A stretch of DNA of 43,944 bases from Streptomyces sp. NRRL B-24085 (GCF_001282115.1 NZ_LJBR01000028.1:1-43944), one strand, 5' to 3'; shown: positions 29,513-39,308, numbered from the stretch's first letter. Notes: generated from the sequence alone by a model not told the origin. Made by a program: numbers and translations.

Positions 29513-30585
29513 GCGTGCTCCAACTCCTCTTCGCTGCCCTGCTCGTGCTCGCCAACGGCTTCTTCGTCGGCGCCGAGTTCGCGCTGGTCTCGGTGCGCCG
29601 CAGCCAGATCGAACCGCTCGGCACGGCACGCGCCCGCCAGGTCCTCTACGGCCTCGAACGGCTCCCCCAGATGATGGCGGCGGCCCAGTTCGGCATCACG
29701 GTGTGCTCGCTGACGCTCGGCGCGGTCGCCGAACCGACGGTCGCGCACCTGCTGGAGCCGGTCTTCGAGTGGATCCACCTGCCGCACGGCATGATCCATC
29801 CGCTGGGCTACGTCATCGCCCTGGCCGCGGTCGTCTTCTTCCACCTCGTCATCGGCGAGATGGTCCCGAAGAACCTCGCCATGGCGGCCCCGGAGAAGGT
29901 CGCCCTGTGGCTCAGCCCCGGCCTGGTCTGGTTCGCCCGCTTCTGCAGGCCGATCACCATCGCCCTCGGCGCCTGCGCCCGGGGCATCCTGCGGCTCTTC
30001 CACGTCGAGCCCAAGGACGAGGTCGAGGCGGTGTTCACCAGCGAGCAGCTGAACCGGCTGGTGGAGGACTCCGGCCAGGCGGGCCTGCTGGACCCCGAGG
30101 AACAGGAACGCCTGGAGGACGCGCTGGAACTGGGCTCGCGCCCGGTGACGGACGTCCTGCTCAAGCGTGAGTCCCTGGTGACGGTGCGGCCCTCGGTGAC
30201 CCCGGGCCAGATCATCGAGCTCACCGGCCGTACCGGGTACTCACGCTTCCCGATCGCCGCGGAGAACGGCGCCTTCATGGGATACCTGCACGTGAAGGAC
30301 GTACTGGACCTGGAGGACTCGCAGCGGGCGGTGCCCCAGCAGATCTGGCGGCCGATGACGAAGCTCCGCTCCGACCTGCCGCTGGACGACGCGCTCACGG
30401 TGATGCGGCGGGCGGCGACCCACCTCGCTCAGGTGGCGGACGGGTCGGGCAAGGTGCTGGGTCTGGTCGCCCTGGAGGACGTACTGGAGCTGCTGGTGGG
30501 AGAGGTCCGGGATCCTGCGCACCGGGAGCTGCCGGAGGTCCGGGTCACCGAGCCCCGAAGCAGCGAGGAGGCGTTGGCGTCGTAA
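29509..30585 (+). CDS. Second CNNM/CorC-type membrane protein, lacking the CorC domain
   Basis: A 358-residue paralogue of the preceding gene with the same DUF21 membrane domain (LVLANGFFVGAEFALVSVRR) and CBS pair (FPIAAENGAFMGYLHVKDV; VLGLVALEDVLELLVGEV), but ending after about residue 345 without the CorC/HlyC domain. The start overlaps the first gene (ATGA at 29509-29512), so the two products probably work together, perhaps as a heterodimer. The stop is inside a long inverted repeat. Confidence 0.92.
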   Translation: MSVLQLLFAALLVLANGFFVGAEFALVSVRRSQIEPLGTARARQVLYGLERLPQMMAAAQFGITVCSLTLGAVAEPTVAHLLEPVFEWIHLPHGMIHPLGYVIALAAVVFFHLVIGEMVPKNLAMAAPEKVALWLSPGLVWFARFCRPITIALGACARGILRLFHVEPKDEVEAVFTSEQLNRLVEDSGQAGLLDPEEQERLEDALELGSRPVTDVLLKRESLVTVRPSVTPGQIIELTGRTGYSRFPIAAENGAFMGYLHVKDVLDLEDSQRAVPQQIWRPMTKLRSDLPLDDALTVMRRAATHLAQVADGSGKVLGLVALEDVLELLVGEVRDPAHRELPEVRVTEPRSSEEALAS

Positions 30586-30735
30586 TTCGTCGGCTGCGGC
30601 CGAGTGGGGGCTGACCGCGCAGTTCCCCGCGCCCCTGAGTGGGTGCATGCAATGTCTGCCCAGCTGCACCCACTGCTTTCAGGGGCGCGGGGAACTGCGC
30701 GACAAGCCCCCACCGGCCCGCGGCCGACGAACTAC
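30582..30735. repeat. 150-bp inverted repeat spanning both stop codons, bidirectional terminator
   Basis: The core arms are 23 bp and perfect (30616-30638 with 30679-30701, the GCGCAGTTCCCCGCGCCCC repeat). A 9-bp inner stem is GTGGGTGCA (30639-30647) with TGCACCCAC (30665-30673), a 5-base bulge TGCTT and a 17-base loop. Outward, a further 34-bp imperfect arm on each side (30582-30615, 30702-30735) includes the TAA of the CNNM gene and the TAG of the convergent ATPase gene. It should terminate both transcripts. Confidence 0.9.
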
Positions 30736-32612
30736 ATCGCCGAAGGGTCCTGCGGCCCCCGCCCCGACAGGACCTCCCCGTACGCCTGCATCAGATCCGG
30801 CAGCCGCAGTGTCGACAAGTCGTCCCGCGTCGGCATCCCCGGGTACGTCGACAACCGAAGATCCCGGTACGCGCAGCTCTTCTCGTACAGCGTCCGCAGG
30901 AACCGCCCGTTGCCGAGCTCGTCGATCCACCCCTGGTCCACCACGTGCCCGGCGATGGAGCGCAGCTCGTCCAGCGCCTCCTCGTCCCAGGCGTCGCCGT
31001 TCTCCGCCGCCAGCACCTCGCCGATGGAGGTGAGTTCCAGGGGGCGGTAGGACGGGAAGTCCACGCGGGTCGTGAAGCGGGACGACAGACCGGGGTTCGC
31101 GGCCAGCAGGCGGTCCATGCCCTCCGGGTAACCGGCGAGGATCACGACCAGGTGGTCCCGGTTGTCCTCGGCCCGCTTCAGCAGGACCTGGAGCGCCTCG
31201 TCGCCGTACGCGTCGCCCTTGCCGTAACCGGAGTTGGAGAGCGAGTACGCCTCGTCGACGAAGAGCACCCCGCCGAGGGCCGAGTCGATCAGTTCGTTCG
31301 CCTTGACCGCCGTCTGGCCGAGGTACTCCCCTACCAGGTCGGCCCGCTGCGCCTCCACCAGATGGTCGCCGCCGAGCAGCCCGAGGGCGTAGAAGACGCG
31401 GCCCAGGATGCGGGCCACCGTGGTCTTGCCCGTGCCGGAGGGTCCGGAGAAGACGAAGTGACGTTTGGGCGGCTGCACCGGCAGGCCCTGCCCGGCGCGC
31501 AGGCGGGCCATGTTCAACTGGGCGGACAGGGCCTTGACCTGGCGCTTCACGGGCTCCAGCCCCACCATGCGCTCCAGTTCGGTGAGCGCCTCCTCCAGTA
31601 AGACGGGATCGGTCGGCCCCGCGGGCAGCGGCCCCGCGTGCAGCGGTCCCGCGGGCGGGCCGGACCTCTCGCGGCCTGTCGGATCGGTCATCGAGGGCAG
31701 CGGACCGGCTGGCGGCGGCTCCGGATCGGAGAGCTTCAGCTCCCGTCCCTCGACGCCGAAGAGCGGCTCGATCCCGTCGGGCCCCTCCAGCACGTCCTGG
31801 CCGAACCCGGTGAGCGTGATCGCCGCGAGGTCGGCGGGGTCGTCGTACCCGTCGCCTTCGGCGATCGCGGCGAGCCGGGCCGAGGTGTCCATGAAGGCGG
31901 GGTCGACGCGGTGCACGGCCCGGTAGAGGGGGAGCGCGGCGGCGGAGCGGCCGGTCCCCTCGTGCGCCCGGGCCAGCCAGTAGCGCAGCTCCTTGCGCTG
32001 GGGCTGTTCGCTGCGGCAGCGCATGAGGGCCGCCGAGAGCAGGGGCTCGGCCTGTCCGTACATCTCCAGGCGGACCCGGGCCATGCCGCCGAACAGGCCG
32101 GCCTCGATGCCGAGCATGGGGTCGTCGATCAGCGGGTCGGTGTGCCGGACCAACTGCTCCCAGTCCTTGACCAGGTAGGCGCGGCAGGCGTGCAGGAACC
32201 GGACCTGGTGGTCGGTGTCCACCGGGGGCAGTCCCGCGAGGGCCCGGTCGAGCTCGGGGACATGGCGTCCGTCCAGCCAGTGCGAGGCGTGCGCGAGCAG
32301 CAGGTCACGCGGGCTCTCCAGCACCGGTTGCACCCACCAGCCCAGCCAGTACCAGGAGTTGAGGGTGCGCCGGTGCCGGGCGCGCTGTTCGCCGAAGCGT
32401 TCGCGGTGCCGGAACATCCTGAGCAGCGCGGTCGTCGTGTCGACGCGCAGCGCGTGCAGTCCGAGCCAGCCGTCGGCCATCCCGGGGTCGATCCGCACCG
32501 CGGCCCGGAACTCCTCCTCGGCCTGCGGATAGGCGCCCATCGTGTAGGCGTCCACACCTCGCAGCCAGGCGAGGTCGGCCGGGGCCTCGGGACCCTGCGT
32601 GCCGAAATCCAT
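30732..32612 (-). CDS. TPR-AAA+ ATPase of the CbxX/CfqX (EccA-like) family
   Basis: A 626-residue protein. The N-terminal half (about 20-290) is TPR-like helical repeats, followed by a Pro-rich linker (297-335), and then a CbxX/CfqX AAA+ domain. Walker A is GPSGTGKTT (390-398, Lys396), Walker B GVLFVDEA (448-455), and sensor-like residues follow (LAGYPEGMDRL, SSRFTTRVDF). The family includes EccA of type VII secretion and Rubisco activase-like proteins. No ESX/WXG100 genes lie nearby, so its partner is unknown. ATG 32612 follows GGGGGAC. Confidence 0.9.
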   Translation of the reverse strand: MDFGTQGPEAPADLAWLRGVDAYTMGAYPQAEEEFRAAVRIDPGMADGWLGLHALRVDTTTALLRMFRHRERFGEQRARHRRTLNSWYWLGWWVQPVLESPRDLLLAHASHWLDGRHVPELDRALAGLPPVDTDHQVRFLHACRAYLVKDWEQLVRHTDPLIDDPMLGIEAGLFGGMARVRLEMYGQAEPLLSAALMRCRSEQPQRKELRYWLARAHEGTGRSAAALPLYRAVHRVDPAFMDTSARLAAIAEGDGYDDPADLAAITLTGFGQDVLEGPDGIEPLFGVEGRELKLSDPEPPPAGPLPSMTDPTGRERSGPPAGPLHAGPLPAGPTDPVLLEEALTELERMVGLEPVKRQVKALSAQLNMARLRAGQGLPVQPPKRHFVFSGPSGTGKTTVARILGRVFYALGLLGGDHLVEAQRADLVGEYLGQTAVKANELIDSALGGVLFVDEAYSLSNSGYGKGDAYGDEALQVLLKRAEDNRDHLVVILAGYPEGMDRLLAANPGLSSRFTTRVDFPSYRPLELTSIGEVLAAENGDAWDEEALDELRSIAGHVVDQGWIDELGNGRFLRTLYEKSCAYRDLRLSTYPGMPTRDDLSTLRLPDLMQAYGEVLSGRGPQDPSAM

Positions 32613-32646
32613 CACGTCCCCCACAAACCGTGCCCCCGTGGTTTCA

Positions 32647-32668
32647 CCACCGGGCCGACGCCCGGTGG
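32647..32668 (-). other. 9-bp hairpin in the leader of the ATPase gene
   Basis: CCACCGGGC (32647-32655) and GCCCGGTGG (32660-32668) form a perfect stem with loop CGAC, 34 bases upstream of the ATPase start. It could influence translation or be a barrier to transcription; no more can be said. Confidence 0.5.
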
Positions 32669-32892
32669 CCGACTTCGTCCAACCGCTGTGCCGCGGACCG
32701 GAGTTGCAACGGTGCGCAGAGCAGTCGTCCGTAGGTCGCACCGAGGGCATCGTACCTGCGGTGGTGTCGCCCGCCGTAGGGTGCCGCACAGGCCGTTTGG
32801 CGAGGTGGGAGCAGATGAGGCGCACCGGGGGCGGTGACCGAGGGTGAGCGAATCGCGGCTCACAGCGTCCGGAAACCCGGGTGAGGGCAGAA

Positions 32893-32930
32893 CGAAGCCC
32901 CCGATCACGGGGGAACAACCGGGGGCTTCG
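32893..32930. terminator. 11-bp hairpin, terminator or attenuator
   Basis: CGAAGCCCCCG (32893-32903) and CGGGGGCTTCG (32920-32930) pair perfectly, with a 16-base loop. It lies about 30 bases downstream of a minus-strand promoter (32966-32995) and 280 bases before the ATPase start, so it could end a short RNA or attenuate the ATPase message. Confidence 0.65.
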
Positions 32931-32965
32931 CGACTGCGGGCGACCTCGAACGGCCGCTCATTGAG

Positions 32966-32995
32966 AACGTAAGACCTGTACGGCCCCTCGGTCAA
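32966..32995 (-). promoter_or_regulatory. Promoter TTGACC-18-TACGTT
   Basis: On the minus strand -35 TTGACC (32995-32990) and -10 TACGTT (32971-32966) are 18 bases apart, a good sigma-HrdB match. It could drive the ATPase gene from a 345-base leader or a short RNA that ends at the hairpin 32893-32930. Confidence 0.6.
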
Positions 32996-33044
32996 GCGGA
33001 GTTGGGCGACTGAGGCAAGTTCCTACTGGCGGGTCTTCACAGGT

Positions 33045-33752
33045 TCAACACATCGCCGCTGGACCGTCACCGTGGGTGACACCGTGGTCCGGTCCAATGG
33101 TCCCGGCGGGCCCGTTGGTGATCGCGTATCTCTCCCTGCACTGCCGTACCAGGAGGTCGGCGAAGGGCCGGGAGGGGTCTTCGGCGAAATGCCGCTGTTC
33201 CGCCACGACCCAGCGGTCCCAGAAATCCCGCAGTTCCGATCCGTCCCGGGAACGGCCGCGCGCCCAGGACTCCTCGCGGGGCAGCTCCATCCACAGCAGC
33301 CGCGCGAGGTGCGGCCGCAGTGCGCGCCGGCCGGCGCCGACCCCTTCCAGGAGGATCACCGGTGCGGGCGGCAGAGCGCGGGGCCGCCCGAAGCGGCGGG
33401 CGTGCCAGTCGTAGACGGCGTAGTGCGCGGTCTCGCCGCGGGCGAGCGGAGTGATCACCTCGTCCAGCAGCCGCCCGGTCCAGTCGAACAACTCGTCGTG
33501 GCTGGCGATGTCGTCGAGGTGCAGCACCGGCGCGCCGCCGAGGGCGTCGGCCAACTGACCGCAGAACGTGGACTTCCCGGAACCGGCGTGCCCGTCGATA
33601 CCGATCAGACGGACCGGGCCGCAGGACGGCGGGAGCCGGCGGAGCCGGGAGGCGAGGTCGTGCACGATGTTCCTGAGGGCCGGGCGGGCGGGGCGCGGCC
33701 AGTCTAGTGACGGCCCGGCGCCGCTCGGCGGAACCACGGCTTCCCAGGTCAT
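33045..33752 (-). CDS. P-loop kinase, uridine kinase-like
   Basis: A 235-residue protein with the Walker A motif GIDGHAGSGKST (51-62), a following LHLDDIASHDELFDW that resembles the uridine kinase/phosphoribulokinase substrate loop, and a YDWHARRFG segment. A nucleoside or related phosphate acceptor is likely but not proven. ATG 33752 is chosen because its N-terminus is compact; an in-frame ATG at 33812 would add 20 residues. Divergent from the C39-like peptidase gene. Confidence 0.8.
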   Translation of the reverse strand: MTWEAVVPPSGAGPSLDWPRPARPALRNIVHDLASRLRRLPPSCGPVRLIGIDGHAGSGKSTFCGQLADALGGAPVLHLDDIASHDELFDWTGRLLDEVITPLARGETAHYAVYDWHARRFGRPRALPPAPVILLEGVGAGRRALRPHLARLLWMELPREESWARGRSRDGSELRDFWDRWVVAEQRHFAEDPSRPFADLLVRQCRERYAITNGPAGTIGPDHGVTHGDGPAAMC

Positions 33753-33887
33753 GCCAGTGGACCAGACCAATATTCGTGGGCGTGGCATGGGCCGAAGTGC
33801 TGGCAGGAGCATGCCGCCTCATCCATAGTTGGCGCACAACCGTGCATTGGCCCGCCCCGAATCGGACACCTGGGGGTCTTCCCGCCC

Positions 33888-35249
33888 ATGAGCAGAGCCG
33901 AACAGCCGTCCCGCAGAACCGTTCTGGCCGTCGCGGTCGCCGCCGCGGTGGCAGGCACCACGGGTTCCGCGACCGCCGCCGGCCACCCGGCCGTCGCGGA
34001 ATCCGACGAGACCGCCGGCCGCCCGGTCGACAACCACGCCTGGACCACCTACAGCGACTGGCGCGCAGGCACCGCGAGCGGCACCCGCGCCGTCGCCGGG
34101 AGGCGCCCCGGTGTCGTGATCGGCGCTCCCGCCGGGACCACCGAGTACACCGACCCGCACACCGGGACCACCGCCACCTGGGAGTACGCGACCTGGACCT
34201 CCCCGGTCCACACGCTCACCGTGCCCTCGACCGAGGTGATCGCCTCCTGGAACGCGCACACCCCGGCCGGCACCTGGATCCAGATCGAACTCCAGGGGAC
34301 CTACTCCGACGGCACGGCCACCCCCTGGTACGTGATGGGCCGCTGGGCCGCCGGTGACGGGGACATCAAGCGCACCTCGGTGGACGACCAGACCGACGAC
34401 AAGAGCTCGATCTGGACGGACACCTTCGCGATCGACGACCCGTCGACCGGCCTGCGCCTGGCCTCGTACCGACTGCGGCTGACCCTGTACCGCAGGCCCG
34501 GCGCGAAGAACACGCCGACGGTCTGGCGGCTCGGCGCGATGGGCTCGGACGTCCCGGACCGCTTCACCGTCCCGGCCTCCACGCCCGGTCTCGCCAAGGA
34601 GCTGATCGTCCCGCGCTACTCGCAGGAGATCCACAAGGGCCAGTACCCGGAGTACGACAACGGCGGCGAGGCCTGGTGCAGCCCCACCTCCTCGCAGATG
34701 ATCATCGAGTACTGGGGCGGCCGGCTCACCGAGGAGCAACTGGCCTGGGTCGACCCGTCCTACGCCGACCCGCAGGTCTGCCACGCGGCCCGCTACACGT
34801 ACGACTACCAGTACGCGGGCTGCGGCAACTGGCCGTTCAACGCGGCCTACGCGGCCACCTTCAAGGACCTCCAGGGCGTGGTGACCCGGCTCGGCTCGCT
34901 CACCGACCTGGAGACCCTGATCGCGGCCGGCATCCCGGCCATAACGTCCCAGTCGTTCCTCAAGGAGGAGCTGACGGGGGCCGGTTACGGCACTTCGGGC
35001 CACCTCATGACGGTGATCGGCTTCACCGCCGAGGGCGATGTGATCGCCAACGACCCGGCCTCGCCGAGCGACGAGGCGGTGCGGCGCGTCTACAAGCGGC
35101 GCGAGTGGGAGAACATCTGGCTGCGCACCAAGCGCTACAACGCCAGCGGCAAGGTCGTCTCCGGCACCGGGGGCGTCTGCTACCTGTACTTCCCCGCCTG
35201 CCCGACCCCGCGCCAGCGCAAGGCGCTCGCGGCGGTGGGCGTGCGCTGA
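33888..35249 (+). CDS. C39-like cysteine peptidase, Tat-exported
   Basis: A 453-residue secreted protein. The twin-arginine signal SRRTVLAVAVAAAVAG (8-23) is clear, with a likely AxA-type cleavage near 30. A beta-rich domain (about 45-235) precedes a C39_2-type peptidase domain with Cys264 (GEAWCSPTSSQM), His372 (SGHLMTVIGF) and Asn388/Asp389 (IANDPAS), an order consistent with the Cys-His-Asn/Asp triad. Several extra cysteines suggest disulfides outside the cell. The target is unknown. A strong terminator follows. Confidence 0.9.
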   Translation: MSRAEQPSRRTVLAVAVAAAVAGTTGSATAAGHPAVAESDETAGRPVDNHAWTTYSDWRAGTASGTRAVAGRRPGVVIGAPAGTTEYTDPHTGTTATWEYATWTSPVHTLTVPSTEVIASWNAHTPAGTWIQIELQGTYSDGTATPWYVMGRWAAGDGDIKRTSVDDQTDDKSSIWTDTFAIDDPSTGLRLASYRLRLTLYRRPGAKNTPTVWRLGAMGSDVPDRFTVPASTPGLAKELIVPRYSQEIHKGQYPEYDNGGEAWCSPTSSQMIIEYWGGRLTEEQLAWVDPSYADPQVCHAARYTYDYQYAGCGNWPFNAAYAATFKDLQGVVTRLGSLTDLETLIAAGIPAITSQSFLKEELTGAGYGTSGHLMTVIGFTAEGDVIANDPASPSDEAVRRVYKRREWENIWLRTKRYNASGKVVSGTGGVCYLYFPACPTPRQRKALAAVGVR

Positions 35250-35258
35250 ACCGGCCCT

Positions 35259-35292
35259 GGAGCGGCCCCCGGCATCCGCCGGGGGCCGCTCC
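35259..35292 (+). terminator. Strong intrinsic hairpin after the C39-like gene
   Basis: Perfect 15-bp stem GGAGCGGCCCCCGGC (35259-35273) and GCCGGGGGCCGCTCC (35278-35292) with loop ATCC, starting 10 bases after the stop codon. Confidence 0.92.
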
Positions 35293-35390
35293 GCTGTGAC
35301 CAAGGTCTCGGCCGCAAAAGCCGCCAGGAGTGGCAAGGTGGACGGATCGGCGGGGGAGTCCACTAGTACATCCGAGATCAGCGAGACGCC

Positions 35391-35531
35391 ATGACCGCAC
35401 ACTCTGCCACCGCCGCCCGCGCCCGTACCGGCGGCCCCGAGGACCACGGTCCGAAGATCCTCGAACATGTCGCGGGCTGGACCCTCGTCGCGGTGATCGC
35501 GATGCTCGTCACGCAGCTCGGTCTCCTGTGA
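35391..35531 (+). CDS. Small membrane protein, SCO1431 family
   Basis: A 46-residue protein: MTAHSATAARARTGGPEDHG, then PKILEHVAGWT and the membrane segment LVAVIAMLVTQLGLL. The polar N-terminus and single C-terminal hydrophobic helix match the small Streptomyces membrane protein known as the SCO1431 family, which stands beside a TetR gene and a chitinase gene as here. Function unknown. A TAGTAC -10-like hexamer lies at 35364-35369. Confidence 0.85.
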   Translation: MTAHSATAARARTGGPEDHGPKILEHVAGWTLVAVIAMLVTQLGLL

Positions 35532-35562
35532 CCTGATCCACAAGTCACCTGCCATACTGCGG

Positions 35563-36261
35563 ATGTCCCGCCGCCAGCCCGAGACCAGGGGCGAAAACTT
35601 GAATATCAGTGATCAGCGTGAAGCCGCCCGGCTACGGGCCCGCGGCACCGAGCGCTCGGTTGCGCGCCGCGCCGAACTCATCGCCATCGGGCGGAAGTTG
35701 TTCGCGGACACGTCCTACGACGCGCTCTCCATGGACGACATCGCCAAGCAGGCGCATGTCGCCAAGGGGCTGATCTACTACTACTTCCAGTCCAAGCGGG
35801 GCTACTACCTGGCGATCATCCAGGACTCCGTGGCGGACCTGGTCACCTACGCGGCGAGCGGCCTGGAGATGGAGCAGGTGGACCGCGTCCACCGCACCCT
35901 GGACAGCTATCTGCGCTACGCCGAGCACAACCAGGCGGCCTACCGCACGGTCGTCAGCGGCGGGGTCGGTTTCGACGCCGAGGTGCACGCCATCCGGGAC
36001 GGGGTGCGCGACGCGATCGTCGCGACCATCGCCGAGGGGGCGTACGGCCGTACCGACATCTCCCCGCTGGCCCGCATGGGCCTGCTCGCCTGGGTGTGCA
36101 GCGTCGAGGGCGCCACCCTCGACTGGATCGACCGCCCGCCCCAGCTCTCCCGCGACACCATGCGCGACCTCCTGGTGAAGACGCTCGGCGCGTCGATGCG
36201 GGCCATCGAGGAACTGGACCCCGCCTACCCGGCCCCGGAGCCGGCCCGTCGCGGCGACTGA
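35563..36261 (+). CDS. TetR-family transcriptional regulator
   Basis: A 232-residue regulator with the TetR helix-turn-helix SMDDIAKQAHVAKGLIYYYF (about 56-75) and a ligand-binding domain behind it. The ATG at 35563 lies five bases after a CATACT -10-like hexamer (35553-35558), suggesting a leaderless message. A TTG at 35599 would give a shorter protein of 220 residues. The targets are unknown; the neighbouring small membrane protein and chitinase are candidates by position only. Confidence 0.88.
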   Translation: MSRRQPETRGENLNISDQREAARLRARGTERSVARRAELIAIGRKLFADTSYDALSMDDIAKQAHVAKGLIYYYFQSKRGYYLAIIQDSVADLVTYAASGLEMEQVDRVHRTLDSYLRYAEHNQAAYRTVVSGGVGFDAEVHAIRDGVRDAIVATIAEGAYGRTDISPLARMGLLAWVCSVEGATLDWIDRPPQLSRDTMRDLLVKTLGASMRAIEELDPAYPAPEPARRGD

Positions 36262-36363
36262 CCCCCCGACGGGCGGTGCCCGGGACCCGGCGAGGGGCGG
36301 AGGCTCGTGGTCCCCCGCCCCAAGTCCCCCCGTGGGGCCGGTCAGTTCATGACCCGGCCCCGG

Positions 36364-37596
<1,233 letters not shown>

Positions 37597-37664
37597 CGGT
37601 GTCTCCTCGTGGGGGAGAGGGGAACGCCAGCCGATTGGCATGAACGCGGTAACGCGTTGCCGGA

Positions 37665-37693
37665 ACAGTAGGAGGACTAGACCACCACGTCAA
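37665..37693 (-). promoter_or_regulatory. Chitinase promoter with DasR-like site
   Basis: Minus-strand -35 TTGACG (37693-37688) and -10 TACTGT (37670-37665) are 17 bases apart. The spacer holds TGGTCTAGTCC, near the DasR site core TGGTCTAGACCA. DasR repression relieved by amino sugars is established for Streptomyces chitinases; it is inferred here. Confidence 0.8.
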
Positions 37694-37772
37694 TGGTTCG
37701 GACCAATCCCGGGTCGATTCGAGGCCGGTTGCCGGTGCGCTGGGATATCTTGAAGTAAGCGGTCGTTAACCA

Positions 37773-37801
37773 GTGACCGGGTGTCTCCTTTCGGGCATAC
37801 T
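37773..37801 (+). promoter_or_regulatory. Promoter GTGACC-17-CATACT for the acyl-CoA dehydrogenase
   Basis: -35-like GTGACC (37773-37778) and -10-like CATACT (37796-37801) with a 17-base spacer, about 140 bases before the start codon. A moderate match. Confidence 0.45.
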
Positions 37802-37939
37802 CACAGGGCGCAGCCGCTGGTCAGCAGCTTCCGAGACCCGGGAGACGCGAGCAGCGACCGGCGTCCAGTGAGACCGGCGGAGCCGCCCCACCCCACGGCG
37901 CGCGTCCGCCAGCGCCCCAACAGGGAGGAGAGCGTCGCC

Positions 37940-39112
37940 ATGCCCGACCGCGCCCCGCAGCCGGTGGACCGGCAACTGCCCACGGACGAGGCCCGGGATC
38001 TGATCTCGCTCGTCCGCGACATCGCGCACCACGAGATCGCCCCGAAGGCGGCCGAGGAGGAGGACGCCGGGCACTTCCCGCGCGAGGTCTTCACCCTGCT
38101 CTCCCGGACCGGACTGCTCGGTCTGCCCTACGACTCCGAACACGGCGGCGCCGACCAGCCGTACGAGGTCTACCTCCAGGTCCTCGAGGAGCTCGCCGCG
38201 GCCCGCCTCACCGTCGGCCTCGGCGTCAGCGTGCACACCCTCGCCTGCTACGCGCTCGCCACCTACGGCACCAAGGAACAGCAGGTCGAGCATCTGCCCG
38301 CGATGCTCGGCGGCGGACTGCTCGGCGCCTACTGCCTCTCCGAGCCGTCCTCCGGCTCGGACGCGGCCTCACTGCGCACCAGAGCCGTCCGGGACGGCGA
38401 GGACTGGGTGATCACCGGCACCAAGGCGTGGATCACCCACGGCGGGGTCGCCGACTTCTACACGGTCATGGCGCGCACCGGCGAGGAGGGCCCGCGCGGG
38501 ATCACCGCGTTCCTGGTGCCCGCCGACGCGGACGGCGTGAGCGCCGCGGCGCCGGAGAAGAAGATGGGCATGAAGGGCTCGCCCACCGCCCAGGTCCACT
38601 TCGACGGGGTGCGCGTCCCGGACGCGCGCCGCATCGGCGACGAGGGGCAGGGCTTCGCCATCGCCCTCTCCGCGCTCGACTCGGGGCGGCTCGGCATCGC
38701 GGCCTGCGCGATCGGCGTGGCCCAGGCGGCCCTCGACGAGGCGGTCGGCTACGCGACCGGGCGACAGCAGTTCGGGCGGCCGATCGCCGACTTCCAGGGG
38801 CTGCGCTTCATGCTCGCCGACATGGCGACCCAGATCGAGGCGGGCCGGGCGCTGTACCTCGCGGCGGCGCGGCTGCGGGACGCCGGACGGCCCTTCGCCA
38901 AGCAGGCGGCCATGGCCAAGCTGCACTGCACCGACACCGCGATGAGGGTCACCACCGACGCCGTCCAGGTCCTCGGCGGGTACGGCTACACCGCGGACTT
39001 CCCGGCCGAGCGGTACATGCGCGAGGCCAAGGTCCTCCAGATCGTCGAGGGCACCAACCAGATCCAGCGGATGGTCATCGCCCGTCACCTGGCAGGTCCG
39101 GAGACGCGCTGA
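37940..39112 (+). CDS. Acyl-CoA dehydrogenase
   Basis: A 390-residue FAD acyl-CoA dehydrogenase. The helical N-terminal domain is followed by the flavin-binding segment AYCLSEPSSGSDAASLRT and by TGTKAWITHGG; the C-terminal domain has GGYGYTADFPAERYMREAK and the catalytic base Glu370 in QIVEGTNQIQ. The length fits short/branched-chain members; the acyl substrate is not decided. GGGAGGAG precedes ATG 37940. It converges with a small hypothetical gene (38-base overlap). Confidence 0.95.
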   Translation: MPDRAPQPVDRQLPTDEARDLISLVRDIAHHEIAPKAAEEEDAGHFPREVFTLLSRTGLLGLPYDSEHGGADQPYEVYLQVLEELAAARLTVGLGVSVHTLACYALATYGTKEQQVEHLPAMLGGGLLGAYCLSEPSSGSDAASLRTRAVRDGEDWVITGTKAWITHGGVADFYTVMARTGEEGPRGITAFLVPADADGVSAAAPEKKMGMKGSPTAQVHFDGVRVPDARRIGDEGQGFAIALSALDSGRLGIAACAIGVAQAALDEAVGYATGRQQFGRPIADFQGLRFMLADMATQIEAGRALYLAAARLRDAGRPFAKQAAMAKLHCTDTAMRVTTDAVQVLGGYGYTADFPAERYMREAKVLQIVEGTNQIQRMVIARHLAGPETR

Positions 39113-39308
39113 ACTGACCGGGCCTGACCTGCGGCGCCGCGAGCCGTACCCACTCCGGGTCGTGGCGCCCCGGCAGCGTGCGCCCGCCGCTCGCCCAGGT
39201 GCGCATCAGGTCCCGGTAGATGGGCGGGTCCTGGGGCGGCGGTGGGGCCGGACGGTAGCGCGGGTTCGACGGAACCGATTCTGCGACCGGTGCATACGTA
39301 CGGTTCAT
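39075..39308 (-). CDS. Small Pro-rich hypothetical protein
   Basis: A 77-residue protein, rich in Pro and Arg: RYRPAPPPPQDPPIYRDLMR, then GGRTLPGRHDPEWVRLAA and RPGQFSA. Similar short proteins recur in Streptomyces, so I regard it as a real gene with unknown function. No membrane segment or enzyme motif is visible. Its 3' end overlaps the acyl-CoA dehydrogenase gene on the other strand. Confidence 0.6.
   Translation of the reverse strand: MNRTYAPVAESVPSNPRYRPAPPPPQDPPIYRDLMRTWASGGRTLPGRHDPEWVRLAAPQVRPGQFSASPDLPGDGR

Noticed and set aside
35574..35598. Alternative TTG start of the TetR gene at 35599
   Set aside because: GGGGCG is a poor ribosome site. The upstream ATG with a -10 hexamer is at least as good, so I kept the longer form and mention the other.
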